Assembly (NCBI RefSeq): GCF_024436175.1
Contig: NZ_JANFQP010000002.1
Span: 62,001-126,000 of the forward strand
Length of the DNA stretch: 64,000 nt
Reading direction: 5' to 3'
Source: Kaistella montana
Lineage (GTDB): Bacteria > Bacteroidota > Bacteroidia > Flavobacteriales > Weeksellaceae
Made by a program: the position numbers and the translations under genes. This document shows positions 1-8,396 of this stretch, piece after piece (within the stretch, counting starts at the first letter, position 1; each line of letters starts with the position of its first letter). The notes under the pieces are model-generated. The model was given only the letters and a program-made list of their open reading frames with translations. It searched no databases and was not told the DNA's origin.

Positions 1-271
1 AAGCGAAGCGCCTTTGCACTACTAAGAAAAGAGCCAAGATGTAAGAACCGAGATTCTAGATTTTAGATTTTAGATTTTAAATGGATGATGGATGAGTATG
101 GTGGATGGTATCCGTCCCTGAATCTGCTGAATTCGAAAAATCAGCGAGAACCATTATAATTGACTATTGCATAAAGCGTACTGCATATTTCTTAAAGCTT
201 ATTGCGTCCTCCCCATTTTCAAATTCCCAAATTGCCTTCATCCTTCATACTTCATCCTTCATCCTTCATAC
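1..271. repeat. Intergenic region with two simple heptamer repeats
   Basis: No credible gene is seen before the PorP/SprF stop codon. Around 55-80 the unit TAGATTT is repeated about three times. Around 235-270 variants of CTTCATC are repeated, running up to the end of the minus-strand gene. Short open frames here have no protein-like composition. The region probably lies between two transcription units; the left neighbour is outside the window. Confidence 0.6.
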
Positions 272-1222
272 TCAATACCTATACCCCCTCGTATTGATAA
301 AATTCTCCAGATTATAACCCACAGTTAACATAAAACTGTTTCCTGCATATTGTTGGATATCTGAAAGACCGAAGTTATACGTTGCGCCAAAGGTAAAACG
401 GTTGAGTTTTGCTTTTACAATGGGAGAAATACCGATATTCTGGTTGCCATATTGGCTTTTTGCGGTTCGGAAACTAGCTCCTGCGGAAAAGGAATTGTCA
501 TAACCCAAAACCGTCGCCATCAAGTTAAAATCAGCCATTCGGGAAGAATTGGTACTGAAATTCATCAACACCGATGGAGAAACATAAAATTGCTCATTCA
601 GATAAAAATCATATCCCGCATTGAAATTAAATTTGGTCGGTTCAGGTTCTATACCATTAACGATAGGAATATCGTTGGTGAGGGCGATATCGTTCACGGA
701 AACACCTCCGAATAAATTACGGTAAGTTACCGCCATTCCCAAATTGGCATAAACGAGGAAAAGATTATTGGGGTCTGAACCCAAAGTTGGATCACCCGGA
801 TCTTGTGGATTAAGTTTCGCCAAATCGATGTGCATATTGTAGAAATTCACACTCGTACCGAAAGAAAATTGGCTTATGCGTTCGCCATCGTCATCAATTG
901 GGATAAAATAGGAAGCTCCGGCACCAATTCCATTCGAGGAAATCGCACCATTTTGGTCTCTGAAAAAAGTAAGTCCTGCACCTACTCGGTCAAAAATATT
1001 GGCATGCAACCCAATCGATTGTACATTAGGCGACTCATCGAAATTGGAAAACTGTTTTTGATAGTTCAAATTCAGCACCACATCATCGGTCTTTCCGTAA
1101 TGTGCTGGGTTGAAAAGAAAATCGCCATCGAGCAGGTACTGTTGATACAAAGGGAGCGTTTCCTGAGCTTTATAAAAAACAAAGGAAAGAAAAATGAAAA
1201 ATGCAGTTCCTATTTTTCTCAT
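272..1222 (-). CDS. PorP/SprF family type IX secretion system membrane protein
   Basis: Likely outer-membrane beta-barrel protein of the PorP/SprF family, associated with type IX secretion and gliding in Bacteroidota. The start at 1222 (a Met at 1225 is equally possible) opens a clean signal peptide, MRKIGTAFFIFLSFVFYKAQ, with likely cleavage after the Ala-Gln region. The mature part begins with QETLPLYQQYLLDG, which resembles the family's N-terminal QxxxxxQY pattern, and has alternating beta-strand texture to the C-terminus. Its roughly 316 residues suit the family. An upstream in-frame Met would add about 23 residues before the signal peptide and overlap rluA, so it is rejected. It follows the RluA gene on the same strand. 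Members are often encoded next to a secreted partner; none is visible here, although the downstream side is cut by the window edge. Confidence 0.85.
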   Translation of the reverse strand: MRKIGTAFFIFLSFVFYKAQETLPLYQQYLLDGDFLFNPAHYGKTDDVVLNLNYQKQFSNFDESPNVQSIGLHANIFDRVGAGLTFFRDQNGAISSNGIGAGASYFIPIDDDGERISQFSFGTSVNFYNMHIDLAKLNPQDPGDPTLGSDPNNLFLVYANLGMAVTYRNLFGGVSVNDIALTNDIPIVNGIEPEPTKFNFNAGYDFYLNEQFYVSPSVLMNFSTNSSRMADFNLMATVLGYDNSFSAGASFRTAKSQYGNQNIGISPIVKAKLNRFTFGATYNFGLSDIQQYAGNSFMLTVGYNLENFINTRGYRY

Positions 1223-1266
1223 CATGAGGGACTTGAATATTGACAAATATAACAAACTTTTGATAC

Positions 1267-2325
1267 TTACTGTTCCAAATAACGTCTCCACTTTGCGATG
1301 GCCTCTTCCATATCGGCGGGCATCGGACTCTCGAAGTACATTTCCTGTTTGGTGGTCGGGTGAATGAATCCGAGGGTATGCGCGTGCAAAGCGTGTCTCG
1401 GCAACACTTCGAAGACATTTTTTACAAATTGTTTGTATTTCGGAAGGTTCACTCCTTTTAAAATCTGATGTCCTTCATAGCGTTCATCATTAAATAAAGT
1501 ATGTCCGATATGCTTGAAATGCGCGCGAATCTGGTGGGTGCGTCCGGTCTCGAGTTTGCATTCCACCCAAGTCATGTATTTAAACCTTTCGAGGACTTTA
1601 TAATGCGTCACCGCATGTTTCCCAAAGCTTCCGTCTTCGAAAACTGCCATCTGCATTCTATTTTTCAAGTGTCTTCCGATATGTCCGGTGATGGTTCCTT
1701 GATCTTCAGTTAAATTTCCCCAAACGAAAGCCCAATACAATCTTTTGGTGCTTCTTTCGAAGAATTGTTTAGCAAGGAAACTCAGCGCATATTCATTTTT
1801 AGCAACCACAAGCAATCCGGAAGTATCTTTATCGATTCGGTGCACCAATCCTACCCGATCAAGGTCAGATTTTAATCCATTTTCCTCAAAATGAAAAGCC
1901 AACGCATTCACCAAAGTGCTGTGATAATTTCCATGTCCGGGGTGAACCACCATTCCTGCAGCTTTATCGACCACCACCAAATCATCATCTTCATAGACGA
2001 TATTAATAGGGATATCCTGAGGAATAATGATATTTTCGCGTCGCGGATGAGCGAGCAAGACTGAAATCTGGTCGCCGGGTTTCACGCGGTAGTTTTGTTT
2101 GACAGGAACGCCATTTACCACCACATTTCCGGCACGACAGGTTTGGGAGATCTTATTTCGGGAGGAGTTTTGTCGGAAGATCAAAAGAAATTTATCAATC
2201 CGCAAAGGCTCTTGGTTTTTATCTACGGTAATGTTTAGGTGTTCGTACAACCCCGCCGACTCGGCTTCAGGAGCTTCCTGACTGAGCAATTCTTCGTCTA
2301 AATATGCTTCGTTTTCTTCGTGCAT
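1267..2325 (-). CDS. RluA family 23S rRNA/tRNA pseudouridine synthase
   Basis: Isomerises specific uridines in RNA to pseudouridine; most similar in layout to RluD. An acidic N-terminal extension (about 1-38) is followed by an S4 RNA-binding domain (about 40-88, LRIDKFL...) and the RluA catalytic domain. The catalytic motif HRIDKDTSG is at 162-170, with Asp165 as the expected nucleophile. The motif GRTHQIRAH lies in the C-terminal half. At 352 residues it is slightly longer than RluD because of the N-terminal tail. It lies downstream of the PASTA gene, but a hairpin terminator at 2335-2360 sits just upstream of its start. The exact RNA target cannot be read from sequence. Confidence 0.93.
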   Translation of the reverse strand: MHEENEAYLDEELLSQEAPEAESAGLYEHLNITVDKNQEPLRIDKFLLIFRQNSSRNKISQTCRAGNVVVNGVPVKQNYRVKPGDQISVLLAHPRRENIIIPQDIPINIVYEDDDLVVVDKAAGMVVHPGHGNYHSTLVNALAFHFEENGLKSDLDRVGLVHRIDKDTSGLLVVAKNEYALSFLAKQFFERSTKRLYWAFVWGNLTEDQGTITGHIGRHLKNRMQMAVFEDGSFGKHAVTHYKVLERFKYMTWVECKLETGRTHQIRAHFKHIGHTLFNDERYEGHQILKGVNLPKYKQFVKNVFEVLPRHALHAHTLGFIHPTTKQEMYFESPMPADMEEAIAKWRRYLEQ

Positions 2326-2331
2326 GAGAGT

Positions 2332-2360
2332 AAAAAAGCTTCAACTTTCGCTGAAGCTTT
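2332..2360 (-). terminator. Intrinsic terminator of the PASTA gene
   Basis: A 9-bp perfect stem (2335-2343 with 2352-2360, arm AAAGCTTCA) has an 8-nt loop and is followed on the minus strand by a run of T. It lies between the PASTA gene stop and the rluA start, so some read-through or a separate promoter is needed for rluA. Confidence 0.75.
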
Positions 2361-2382
2361 AGGTTTTTATCTGATTAAAATA

Positions 2383-3444
2383 CTATTCAACGATGACCTT
2401 CTTGGCTTTGGGTTTTTCTACCGGTTTCACCGTGGTGGTGGTTTTCAGCGTGGAATTGCTGGTCGTTGTTTTAGGTTTGTTGTCGAACGTGGTTTTTGCA
2501 GGTTCCGTTTTCGTAGCTTCCTGTTTAGGGGTTTCTGCTTTTGATGTTTCCGCTTTCGGTGTTTCTTTTCTAGGCTCCACTACCCTTGGCGCAGGTTCCG
2601 TATAAACCGGAGTTTCGTAACGAACAGGCGGCACTGTAGTATCGATTTTTATGCGGTATATGGAATTGAGCTGATTGATTTTAGCACCCATTTCTGCCGG
2701 CGTTTTCTTACTTGCCCAAATATCAATTTGCATTCCCTGATCCCGAACATCAAAAGAGGCCGGATCTTGGTAATAAACAATATCGGAGTCGTCTTGTCCA
2801 CCGTCTTCATGTTCTACCAATCCAACTTCGAAAAGATTTTGTGTTATTATCGCTTTTGCTTCTTGAACGGTTAATCCCACTAAATTGGGTACGGATATAT
2901 TTCTTTTCGGTCCTGCTCCAATCACCAAATCAATGGTGGAGAATCTTGGCAACAAAGTTCCTGGTTTCAAAGTAGAGCCGTTGTACATCATTCTGATCAC
3001 GGCATCACGCTGTATGCTAGGTTCAAATATGGTATCTCCCACTTTCAGTCCCACTTGTTCTAGCTGTCGGAATGCCAAACCTTTATACCGATCTAATACA
3101 TCGGGTACGGAAACCTGAGCATAAGTTTTAGGATTTACTTTTAACATAATGGTACGGCCGTCTTTTACGCGGGAACCCGGTGACGGATAGATCTGTAAAA
3201 CTTGAAAAGGACGGTATCGGGGATCGTATTTAAAACTGTCAACTTCATAATCCAAACCGGTATCATCGAGAATTTTGATGGCATCGTGTACCGATCTGTT
3301 GATCACATTAGGAACTGCGATTTCCTTGCCGTGGTTGGTATGAATCTCCAACCATCGGAAAGTAAGCCAAACCAATCCTGTGAAAACGGCTACTGCCAAA
3401 AGAATATTTACCAGAACTTTCCAGTGGAAAAGCGATTTAAGCAT
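2383..3444 (-). CDS. PASTA domain-containing membrane-anchored protein
   Basis: Single-pass membrane protein with one N-terminal transmembrane helix (about 9-30) and three extracytoplasmic PASTA domains (about 41-104, 110-178 and 182-246), each with a VPxV/L opening (VPNVIN, VPDVLD, VPNLVG). The C-terminal tail (about 270-353) is Pro/Lys/Thr-rich and low in complexity. PASTA domains bind peptidoglycan fragments in serine/threonine kinases and penicillin-binding proteins. Here no kinase or transpeptidase domain is present, so a cell-wall-associated role is inference. The gene is divergent from yicC, and rluA lies downstream with a terminator between. Confidence 0.88.
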   Translation of the reverse strand: MLKSLFHWKVLVNILLAVAVFTGLVWLTFRWLEIHTNHGKEIAVPNVINRSVHDAIKILDDTGLDYEVDSFKYDPRYRPFQVLQIYPSPGSRVKDGRTIMLKVNPKTYAQVSVPDVLDRYKGLAFRQLEQVGLKVGDTIFEPSIQRDAVIRMMYNGSTLKPGTLLPRFSTIDLVIGAGPKRNISVPNLVGLTVQEAKAIITQNLFEVGLVEHEDGGQDDSDIVYYQDPASFDVRDQGMQIDIWASKKTPAEMGAKINQLNSIYRIKIDTTVPPVRYETPVYTEPAPRVVEPRKETPKAETSKAETPKQEATKTEPAKTTFDNKPKTTTSNSTLKTTTTVKPVEKPKAKKVIVE

Positions 3445-3549
3445 ATTTCTTGATCTTTATTATAGATGCAAAGATATAAAATTATCTTTTCGGAACTCTG
3501 CGATTTTTTTTACCCGCCTTTTTTTAATGATAAAAAGTTTGGAAATATT

Positions 3550-3557
3550 TATCTTTG
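3550..3557 (+). promoter_or_regulatory. Likely -7 element of the yicC promoter
   Basis: TATCTTTG matches the Bacteroidota -7 consensus TAnnTTTG and lies 17 bp before the yicC ATG, at an A/T-rich junction between divergent genes. No TTG is present at the expected distance upstream, so the -33 half is unsupported. Confidence 0.45.
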
Positions 3558-3574
3558 CCTACTAAAGCAAATCA

Positions 3575-4432
3575 ATGATTTTATCCATGACAGGCTTCGG
3601 AAGAAGCGAAGGCGTTTTCGAAGGCAAAAAAATTACCATCGATATCAAATCCCTCAACAGCAAATCTTTTGACCTGAGCATCAAAATGCCGCTGAGATAC
3701 AAAGAAAAAGAATTTGAAATCCGCAAACTTCTCAACGACAGCATCCTGCGCGGAAAGGTAGATTGCTACATCAACTTGGAAACTTTAGACAGTTCCAATG
3801 ATGTGAACATCAACCACGAGTTGGTAAAATCTTATATGGACGAACTGAAAAAAATCTCCGGCGACGGTCCCGATTACGAATACCTAAAAATGGCCATCAG
3901 AATGCCCGAAGCCATCTCTACCAGACCCGATGAACTGAATGAAAACGAATGGTTGCTGCTCACCGAATTGCTTAATAATGCCTTAGAAAAATTCAATAAT
4001 TTCAGAAGAACTGAAGGCAATATCCTTCATGAAGAACTGAAACGCAATATCCACAATATTGAAACTTACCTTTCGATGGTAACTCCTTTTGAAGGAATCC
4101 GACTCGATACCATCAAAGAAAAATACCGCAGCACACTGAACGAATTCGACAATATCGATGAAACCCGTTTCTATCAGGAAATGGCCTATTTCACAGAAAA
4201 GCTGGATATTTCAGAAGAAAAAGTGCGGCTTACCCAGCATTTGAAATATTACACCGAAGTCATGAAAAACGAAGATTTCAACGGAAAAAAACTGGGCTTT
4301 ATTTCCCAGGAAATGGGCCGAGAAATCAACACTTTAGGTTCAAAAGCCAACCACGCAGAAATCCAGAAACTCGTGGTGATGATGAAAGACGACCTCGAAA
4401 AGATTAAAGAACAAACGCTTAATGTGTTGTAG
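3575..4432 (+). CDS. YicC/YloC family endoribonuclease
   Basis: Conserved bacterial protein of the YicC family (285 residues, near the usual 290). The N-terminus MILSMTGFGRSEG is the hallmark of the family, and the C-terminal region (QEMGREINTLGSKAN) is the second conserved block, expected to carry acidic metal-binding residues. Family members act as endoribonucleases that influence sRNA and mRNA turnover; the specific substrates here are unknown. It is the first gene of a plus-strand run and precedes gmk, a neighbour arrangement seen in many bacteria, but here a 381-bp repeat-filled gap separates them. The start is the first Met of the conserved motif. Confidence 0.93.
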   Translation: MILSMTGFGRSEGVFEGKKITIDIKSLNSKSFDLSIKMPLRYKEKEFEIRKLLNDSILRGKVDCYINLETLDSSNDVNINHELVKSYMDELKKISGDGPDYEYLKMAIRMPEAISTRPDELNENEWLLLTELLNNALEKFNNFRRTEGNILHEELKRNIHNIETYLSMVTPFEGIRLDTIKEKYRSTLNEFDNIDETRFYQEMAYFTEKLDISEEKVRLTQHLKYYTEVMKNEDFNGKKLGFISQEMGREINTLGSKANHAEIQKLVVMMKDDLEKIKEQTLNVL

Positions 4433-4481
4433 TTGAGAGTTGAGGCTTGAGAGTTGAGGGTTGAGGGTTGAGGGTTGATGA
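4433..4481 (+). repeat. Tandem heptanucleotide repeat, unit TTGAGGG
   Basis: Seven consecutive 7-bp units start directly after the yicC stop: TTGAGAG, TTGAGGC, TTGAGAG, three TTGAGGG, and a degenerate TTGATGA. It is intergenic, so copy-number change would not alter a protein. Confidence 0.9.
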
Positions 4482-4518
4482 CAACCGACAAACATTTCGA
4501 CTTAGGAAACGGAAGCGT

Positions 4519-4700
4519 TAAGAAATTTTGAATAAGTTCCGTTAAGAAATTTCCAGTGTTTGAGTGGCGGCAAAAATTTTTCTTAAACAACGAAGTTTTC
4601 TTTCCGCCCGAGTTTGGAAATTTTAGGAAATTATTCAAAATTTTAGCTGAAGTTTCCAGTCTTGAATTTTTGGTTCTTTTGTTTCAAGACAAAAGAACAT
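4519..4700 (+). repeat. Structured interspersed repeat, copy 1 of 2
   Basis: Non-coding element shared with 8397-8603. Paired arms are 4523-4535 with 4631-4643 (AAATTTTGAATAA, 13 bp perfect) and 4547-4555 with 4615-4623 (AAATTTCCA, 9 bp perfect). They enclose a core of about 59 nt (4556-4614) nearly identical to copy 2, including GTTTGAGTGGCGGC and TTTCCGCCCGAGTT; GGCGG (4566-4570) can pair with CCGCC (4604-4608). A 3' module at 4656-4700 is almost identical in both copies. The arms differ from those of copy 2 but stay complementary, which points to selection on structure. It occupies most of the gap between yicC and gmk. Function is unknown. Confidence 0.85.
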
Positions 4701-4813
4701 TTAAATCAAATATTTATACTTGTTCTTAATCGCATCATTGCAGATAAAATAATGTTCATGAATCCAACAATTTCTTTCGATGTTCGATTCATCAAAAAAT
4801 TTAAAAAGCACTT

Positions 4814-5377
4814 ATGAATAAAGTGATCATATTTTCAGCCCCTTCCGGGAGCGGCAAAACCACTTTGGTAAAACACTGTCTGCAGCAATTTCCGCAATTG
4901 CAGTTTTCCGTTTCAGCAACTACCAGAGCTTTGAGAGGTGAAGAAATTCACGGAAAAGACTATTTTTTCCTTTCAGTAGAAGCATTTAAAAAACTGATTT
5001 CAGAAAATGCTTTTGTAGAATACGAAGAAGTGTACCACGACAAGTTCTACGGAACCCTGAAATCGGAAGTAGAAAGAATTTGGAACGAAGGAAAAGTGGT
5101 GATTTTTGATGTAGATGTAAAAGGAGGAATTTCCCTTAAAAAATATTTTGGCGAGCAAGCCCTTTCCATTTTCATCATGCCGCCTTCGATCGAAGAACTA
5201 GAACGCAGATTAGTTTCCCGCGCCACCGACGATGCAGAAACCATCCGAACAAGAGTGGGAAAAGCGTCCGAAGAAATGACCTTCAAAGATCAGTTTGACA
5301 AAATAGTGGTTAATAATGATTTGGATGAAGCCAAAACTTCGGTGGAGCAGCTTCTGAAAAACTTTCTGAGCGCATGA
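4814..5377 (+). CDS. gmk: Guanylate kinase
   Basis: Phosphorylates GMP to GDP with ATP in purine nucleotide metabolism. Walker A APSGSGKTT spans 9-17, followed by the family's SATTRALRGEEIHGKDYFFL block (GMP binding) and the FDVDVKGG segment. The length of 187 is slightly short of the usual 200-207 but all key blocks are present. The stop overlaps the next gene in an ATGA arrangement, implying translational coupling with the epimerase-like protein. Confidence 0.96.
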   Translation: MNKVIIFSAPSGSGKTTLVKHCLQQFPQLQFSVSATTRALRGEEIHGKDYFFLSVEAFKKLISENAFVEYEEVYHDKFYGTLKSEVERIWNEGKVVIFDVDVKGGISLKKYFGEQALSIFIMPPSIEELERRLVSRATDDAETIRTRVGKASEEMTFKDQFDKIVVNNDLDEAKTSVEQLLKNFLSA

Positions 5378-6105
5378 AAATCGCTATCATCGGCGGCGGA
5401 TGGGTAGGTAAAAGACTGGCCAAATACCTGTACGAAAGGAATCATCACGTCATCGTGACTACCACTTCTCCCGAAAAACTCACTGAATTAAAAACGGTAG
5501 CAACAGAAGTCCATGTGCTGGATTTCTCTAAAGTTTCCAACACAGATTTCCTGAACGATGTGGAAGTAGCCATCTTCAGCATGCCGATTTCCAAAAACAG
5601 CTGGCATAAAGGGTTTGAAAACATCGAAAATCGTTTTCCAAAAACAATGCTGTTCAGCTCTACGGGAATTTATCCCCAGAAGAACGGAATCTTTACTGAA
5701 AAAGACACTCAAGATTTGCGAACCGACATTCTTGATTCCGAAATGTTGGTACTGAAAAAATATCCTCAAACCCTTATTCTGCGCTTTGGCGGACTGATGG
5801 GCGACGAAAGGTCTCTTCAGAATTTCTTCAGAAACAAAGAAATCACCCACCCTGAAAAACGGGTTAACTACATTCATCACGAAGACATTTCAGCAATTTC
5901 AGAACTACTAATTCACTCCGACAAAACATCTGAAATTTACAATATCGTGGCTCCGAAACACCCTTCCATAGGAGAAATTTTAAATAAAGAAAATCATAAT
6001 GCCTCTGCGGATTCAGATCAATTAGCACAAAGAATAATTTCTTCCGAACTTTTAATTCAAGAATTTAACTATACTTTTATCCATCCGAATCCTAAATATT
6101 TTTAA
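5374..6105 (+). CDS. NAD(P)-binding Rossmann protein, epimerase/dehydratase-like
   Basis: Rossmann-fold protein of 243 residues. The dinucleotide-binding motif GGGWVGKR is at 7-14, directly after beta-strand one (MKIAII). The overall texture (FSSTGIYP, ILRFGGLMG, NYIHHEDIS) resembles atypical SDR proteins of the YeeZ type. The canonical YxxxK catalytic pair is not evident, so the activity, if any, is unknown. The ATG overlaps the gmk stop by 4 nt (ATGA), so the two are probably translated together. Confidence 0.82.
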   Translation: MKIAIIGGGWVGKRLAKYLYERNHHVIVTTTSPEKLTELKTVATEVHVLDFSKVSNTDFLNDVEVAIFSMPISKNSWHKGFENIENRFPKTMLFSSTGIYPQKNGIFTEKDTQDLRTDILDSEMLVLKKYPQTLILRFGGLMGDERSLQNFFRNKEITHPEKRVNYIHHEDISAISELLIHSDKTSEIYNIVAPKHPSIGEILNKENHNASADSDQLAQRIISSELLIQEFNYTFIHPNPKYF

Positions 6106-6153
6106 TGGATTAACGGATTCAGTTTAAAATCAAAACCATTAATTAACCCTTCA

Positions 6154-6720
6154 ATGATCAGGATTTCCGACGAAACATTTACGAAAAAGGATTTTACCCA
6201 AAACCCTTTGGAAAGTGGCGAATACGAGAACTGTGTTTTCGAGAATTGCATTTTTTATGAGAGCCGACTGACTGAAATTTCTTTCTCCAACTGTGATTTT
6301 AATGACTGCGATTTGAGTTTGGTTAAAATCCACAACACGGCTTTTCGGGAAGTGAAATTCAATAACTGTAAAATAGTTGGCGTTAATTTCGAGTCGGCCA
6401 ACGATTTTGGTTTGCGTTTCAGTTTTAAAAATTCTAACCTTTCGCACACTGTTTTCTATAAAAAAGACCTCAGAAAAACCTTTTTCGACCATTGTTTGCT
6501 CCGAGAAACCGATTTTACCGAAGCTAATTTAATGGAAAGTTCATTCGCCCATTCTGATCTTTCGGGAAGTATTTTCGATCAAACCCATCTCGAAAAGGCA
6601 GATTTTACCGAGGCGCTGAACTTCCGCATCATTCCGGAAAACAACTTTATGAAAAAAGCCCGGTTTTCGCAACACCACCTCTCCGGATTGCTGTTGCACA
6701 CCGGAATTGAAATTTCATAA
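6154..6720 (+). CDS. Pentapeptide repeat protein
   Basis: 188 residues of repeated A/N/F-x-L/F-x-x units (for example FENCIFYES, FSNCDFNDCDLS, FREVKFNNCKIVGVNF, LRETDFTEANLMESSF), predicted to form a right-handed quadrilateral beta-helix. Some members, such as Qnr, mimic DNA and protect gyrase; most have no known role. The short linker near 80-110 is similar in position to the loop between the two helix halves of Qnr-like proteins, but calling this a quinolone resistance factor would be over-reading. It sits alone between the epimerase-like gene and nadA. Confidence 0.88.
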   Translation: MIRISDETFTKKDFTQNPLESGEYENCVFENCIFYESRLTEISFSNCDFNDCDLSLVKIHNTAFREVKFNNCKIVGVNFESANDFGLRFSFKNSNLSHTVFYKKDLRKTFFDHCLLRETDFTEANLMESSFAHSDLSGSIFDQTHLEKADFTEALNFRIIPENNFMKKARFSQHHLSGLLLHTGIEIS

Positions 6721-6770
6721 TCTGTTTCAATGAAATTTACTATTTTTATACCTTATTAAATTCATCAAAA

Positions 6771-7790
6771 ATGAGCACTGAAACATTAGATAAAGCAAAG
6801 TCAAATCTTCCGGTAAGAGGATTTTTAAAAATAGACGACCTCGTAATCCCACAAGGTGAGGAGTTGAAACAAGCGATTCTCGACCTTAAAAAAGAGAAAA
6901 ACGCTGTGATTCTCGCACATTATTACCAACCAGCAGAAATTCAGGATATCGCTGATTTCCTTGGAGATTCGCTTCAACTGGCAAGACAGGCAAAAGATAC
7001 TGATGCAGACATGATTGCCTTCTGCGGCGTACATTTCATGGCAGAAGCAGCGAAAATTTTGAACCCAACTAAAAAAGTAGTTCTTCCCGATACACAAGCG
7101 GGCTGTTCTTTGGCCGACGGCTGTAGTGGTGAAGGACTTCGCAAAATGCGCGAGCAACATCCGAATGCTTTAATCGCAACTTATATCAACTGTAATGCGG
7201 AAACGAAAGCAGAATCTGACATTATCGTAACGAGTTCCAACGCGGAAACCATCATCGAAGCGTTACCGAAAGACCGCCCGATTATTTTTGCTCCAGATAA
7301 AAATTTAGGTCGCTATCTTTCCAAAAAAACAGGCAGGGACATGATTCTTTGGGACGGAAGCTGCATCGTTCACGAAGCGTTTTCGATGGAAAGAATTGCC
7401 AAACAACTGGCTGAAAACCCTGATGCTAAACTGATTGCCCACCCAGAAAGCGAATCTGCAGTTTTGGATCTGGCACATTTCATCGGATCCACTTCCGCGC
7501 TTTTAAATTATGTTGAAAAAGACGATTGCCAGAAATTCATTGTGGCCACCGAAGAAGGAATTTTGCACGAAATGCACAAGCGCGCTCCGCACAAAGAACT
7601 CATTCCAGCATTGGTTTTCGATGAAAGCTGCAACTGCTCGGAATGTTTCTACATGAAACGCAACACGATGGAAAAATTGTACCTCTGCATGAAATACGAA
7701 CTTCCAGAAATTTTAATCGATGAGGAATTGCGATTAAAAGCCCTGAAACCAATTGAAGCAATGCTAGAGTTGAGTAAGACAATAAAATAA
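6771..7790 (+). CDS. nadA: Quinolinate synthase A
   Basis: Condenses iminoaspartate and dihydroxyacetone phosphate to quinolinate in de novo NAD synthesis; requires a [4Fe-4S] cluster. Three conserved Cys regions are visible: Cys112 in AGCSLADGC, Cys198 in DGSCIVHE, and the CNCSEC cluster at 287-292 near the C-terminus. The substrate-binding segments LAHYYQ and FCGVHFMAE are intact. The length of 339 is typical. nadB and nadC are not in the window. Confidence 0.96.
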   Translation: MSTETLDKAKSNLPVRGFLKIDDLVIPQGEELKQAILDLKKEKNAVILAHYYQPAEIQDIADFLGDSLQLARQAKDTDADMIAFCGVHFMAEAAKILNPTKKVVLPDTQAGCSLADGCSGEGLRKMREQHPNALIATYINCNAETKAESDIIVTSSNAETIIEALPKDRPIIFAPDKNLGRYLSKKTGRDMILWDGSCIVHEAFSMERIAKQLAENPDAKLIAHPESESAVLDLAHFIGSTSALLNYVEKDDCQKFIVATEEGILHEMHKRAPHKELIPALVFDESCNCSECFYMKRNTMEKLYLCMKYELPEILIDEELRLKALKPIEAMLELSKTIK

Positions 7791-7819
7791 ATTTGTACAG
7801 TGTACAAAAATAAAAAAGA

Positions 7820-8179
7820 ATGACCTCAAAAATTTTTCTCGAAAACATAAAAATCTACGCGTACCACGGAGTTTTGCCTGAGGAAAATCTCGTCGGGACT
7901 TATTATCTGGTGAATGGCGAGTTCCACGCCGACCTTTGGAAAGCCACGGAAACCGATGATCTGAACGACACCATCAGTTATGCCGATTTGAATGAAATCA
8001 TCCACAATGAAATGGCGGTTCCGAGCAAACTTTTGGAGCATGTTGCAGGAAGAATCATCAAAAAGATTCACGAACAATTTCCGCAGATTTCTTTTATTAA
8101 AATTAAAATCACCAAAACCTCGCCACCGATGAAAGGTGAAATGGACGGCGCAAGTGTGGAGTTTGAAAAAACATTCTAA
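7820..8179 (+). CDS. folB: Dihydroneopterin aldolase
   Basis: Converts 7,8-dihydroneopterin to 6-hydroxymethyl-dihydropterin in folate synthesis. The 119-residue length and the blocks IFLENIKIYAYHGVLPEE (N-terminal), DTISYADL and KTSPPMKGEMDGASVEF (C-terminal) fit the family. It starts 29 bp after nadA on the same strand and is followed by a strong terminator, so nadA-folB may form one transcript end. Confidence 0.93.
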   Translation: MTSKIFLENIKIYAYHGVLPEENLVGTYYLVNGEFHADLWKATETDDLNDTISYADLNEIIHNEMAVPSKLLEHVAGRIIKKIHEQFPQISFIKIKITKTSPPMKGEMDGASVEFEKTF

Positions 8180-8207
8180 AAAACCTATCCAATTTTAGGG
8201 AAACATC

Positions 8208-8239
8208 AAAATAAGCGGGCTTTAGCCCGCTTATTTTTT
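8208..8239 (+). terminator. Intrinsic terminator after folB
   Basis: Long GC-centred hairpin (arm AAATAAGCGGGC at 8209-8220 and its complement to about 8236) closed by a short loop and followed by a T run. It ends the nadA-folB transcript. Confidence 0.9.
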
Positions 8240-8396
8240 GAACAATTTGATCGCTTTATCCTAATTTTAAAATTCATTCCACCAAACCCTTCCTTGAATC
8301 TAGATTCTCGATTACTCCAATAAAAAATTTAAAATAAGCGACATTAGTTCCTTTAATAACAAAACTAAAAACAACTTAGGAGATTTTTGCGTGAAG

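Noticed and set aside
105-317. Plus-strand open frame near the window start
   Set aside because: Composition is repeat-derived and it overlaps the end of the PorP/SprF gene; no protein features.
4433-4481. Possible CRISPR-like direct repeats
   Set aside because: The units are 7 bp and contiguous with no spacers; this is a simple tandem repeat.
4249-4638. Minus-strand open frame across yicC end and the structured repeat
   Set aside because: It is antisense to yicC and runs through the tandem and structured repeats; no family features.
6154-6720. Quinolone resistance (Qnr) protein
   Set aside because: Pentapeptide pattern alone is shared by many proteins; no Qnr-specific loops could be confirmed.
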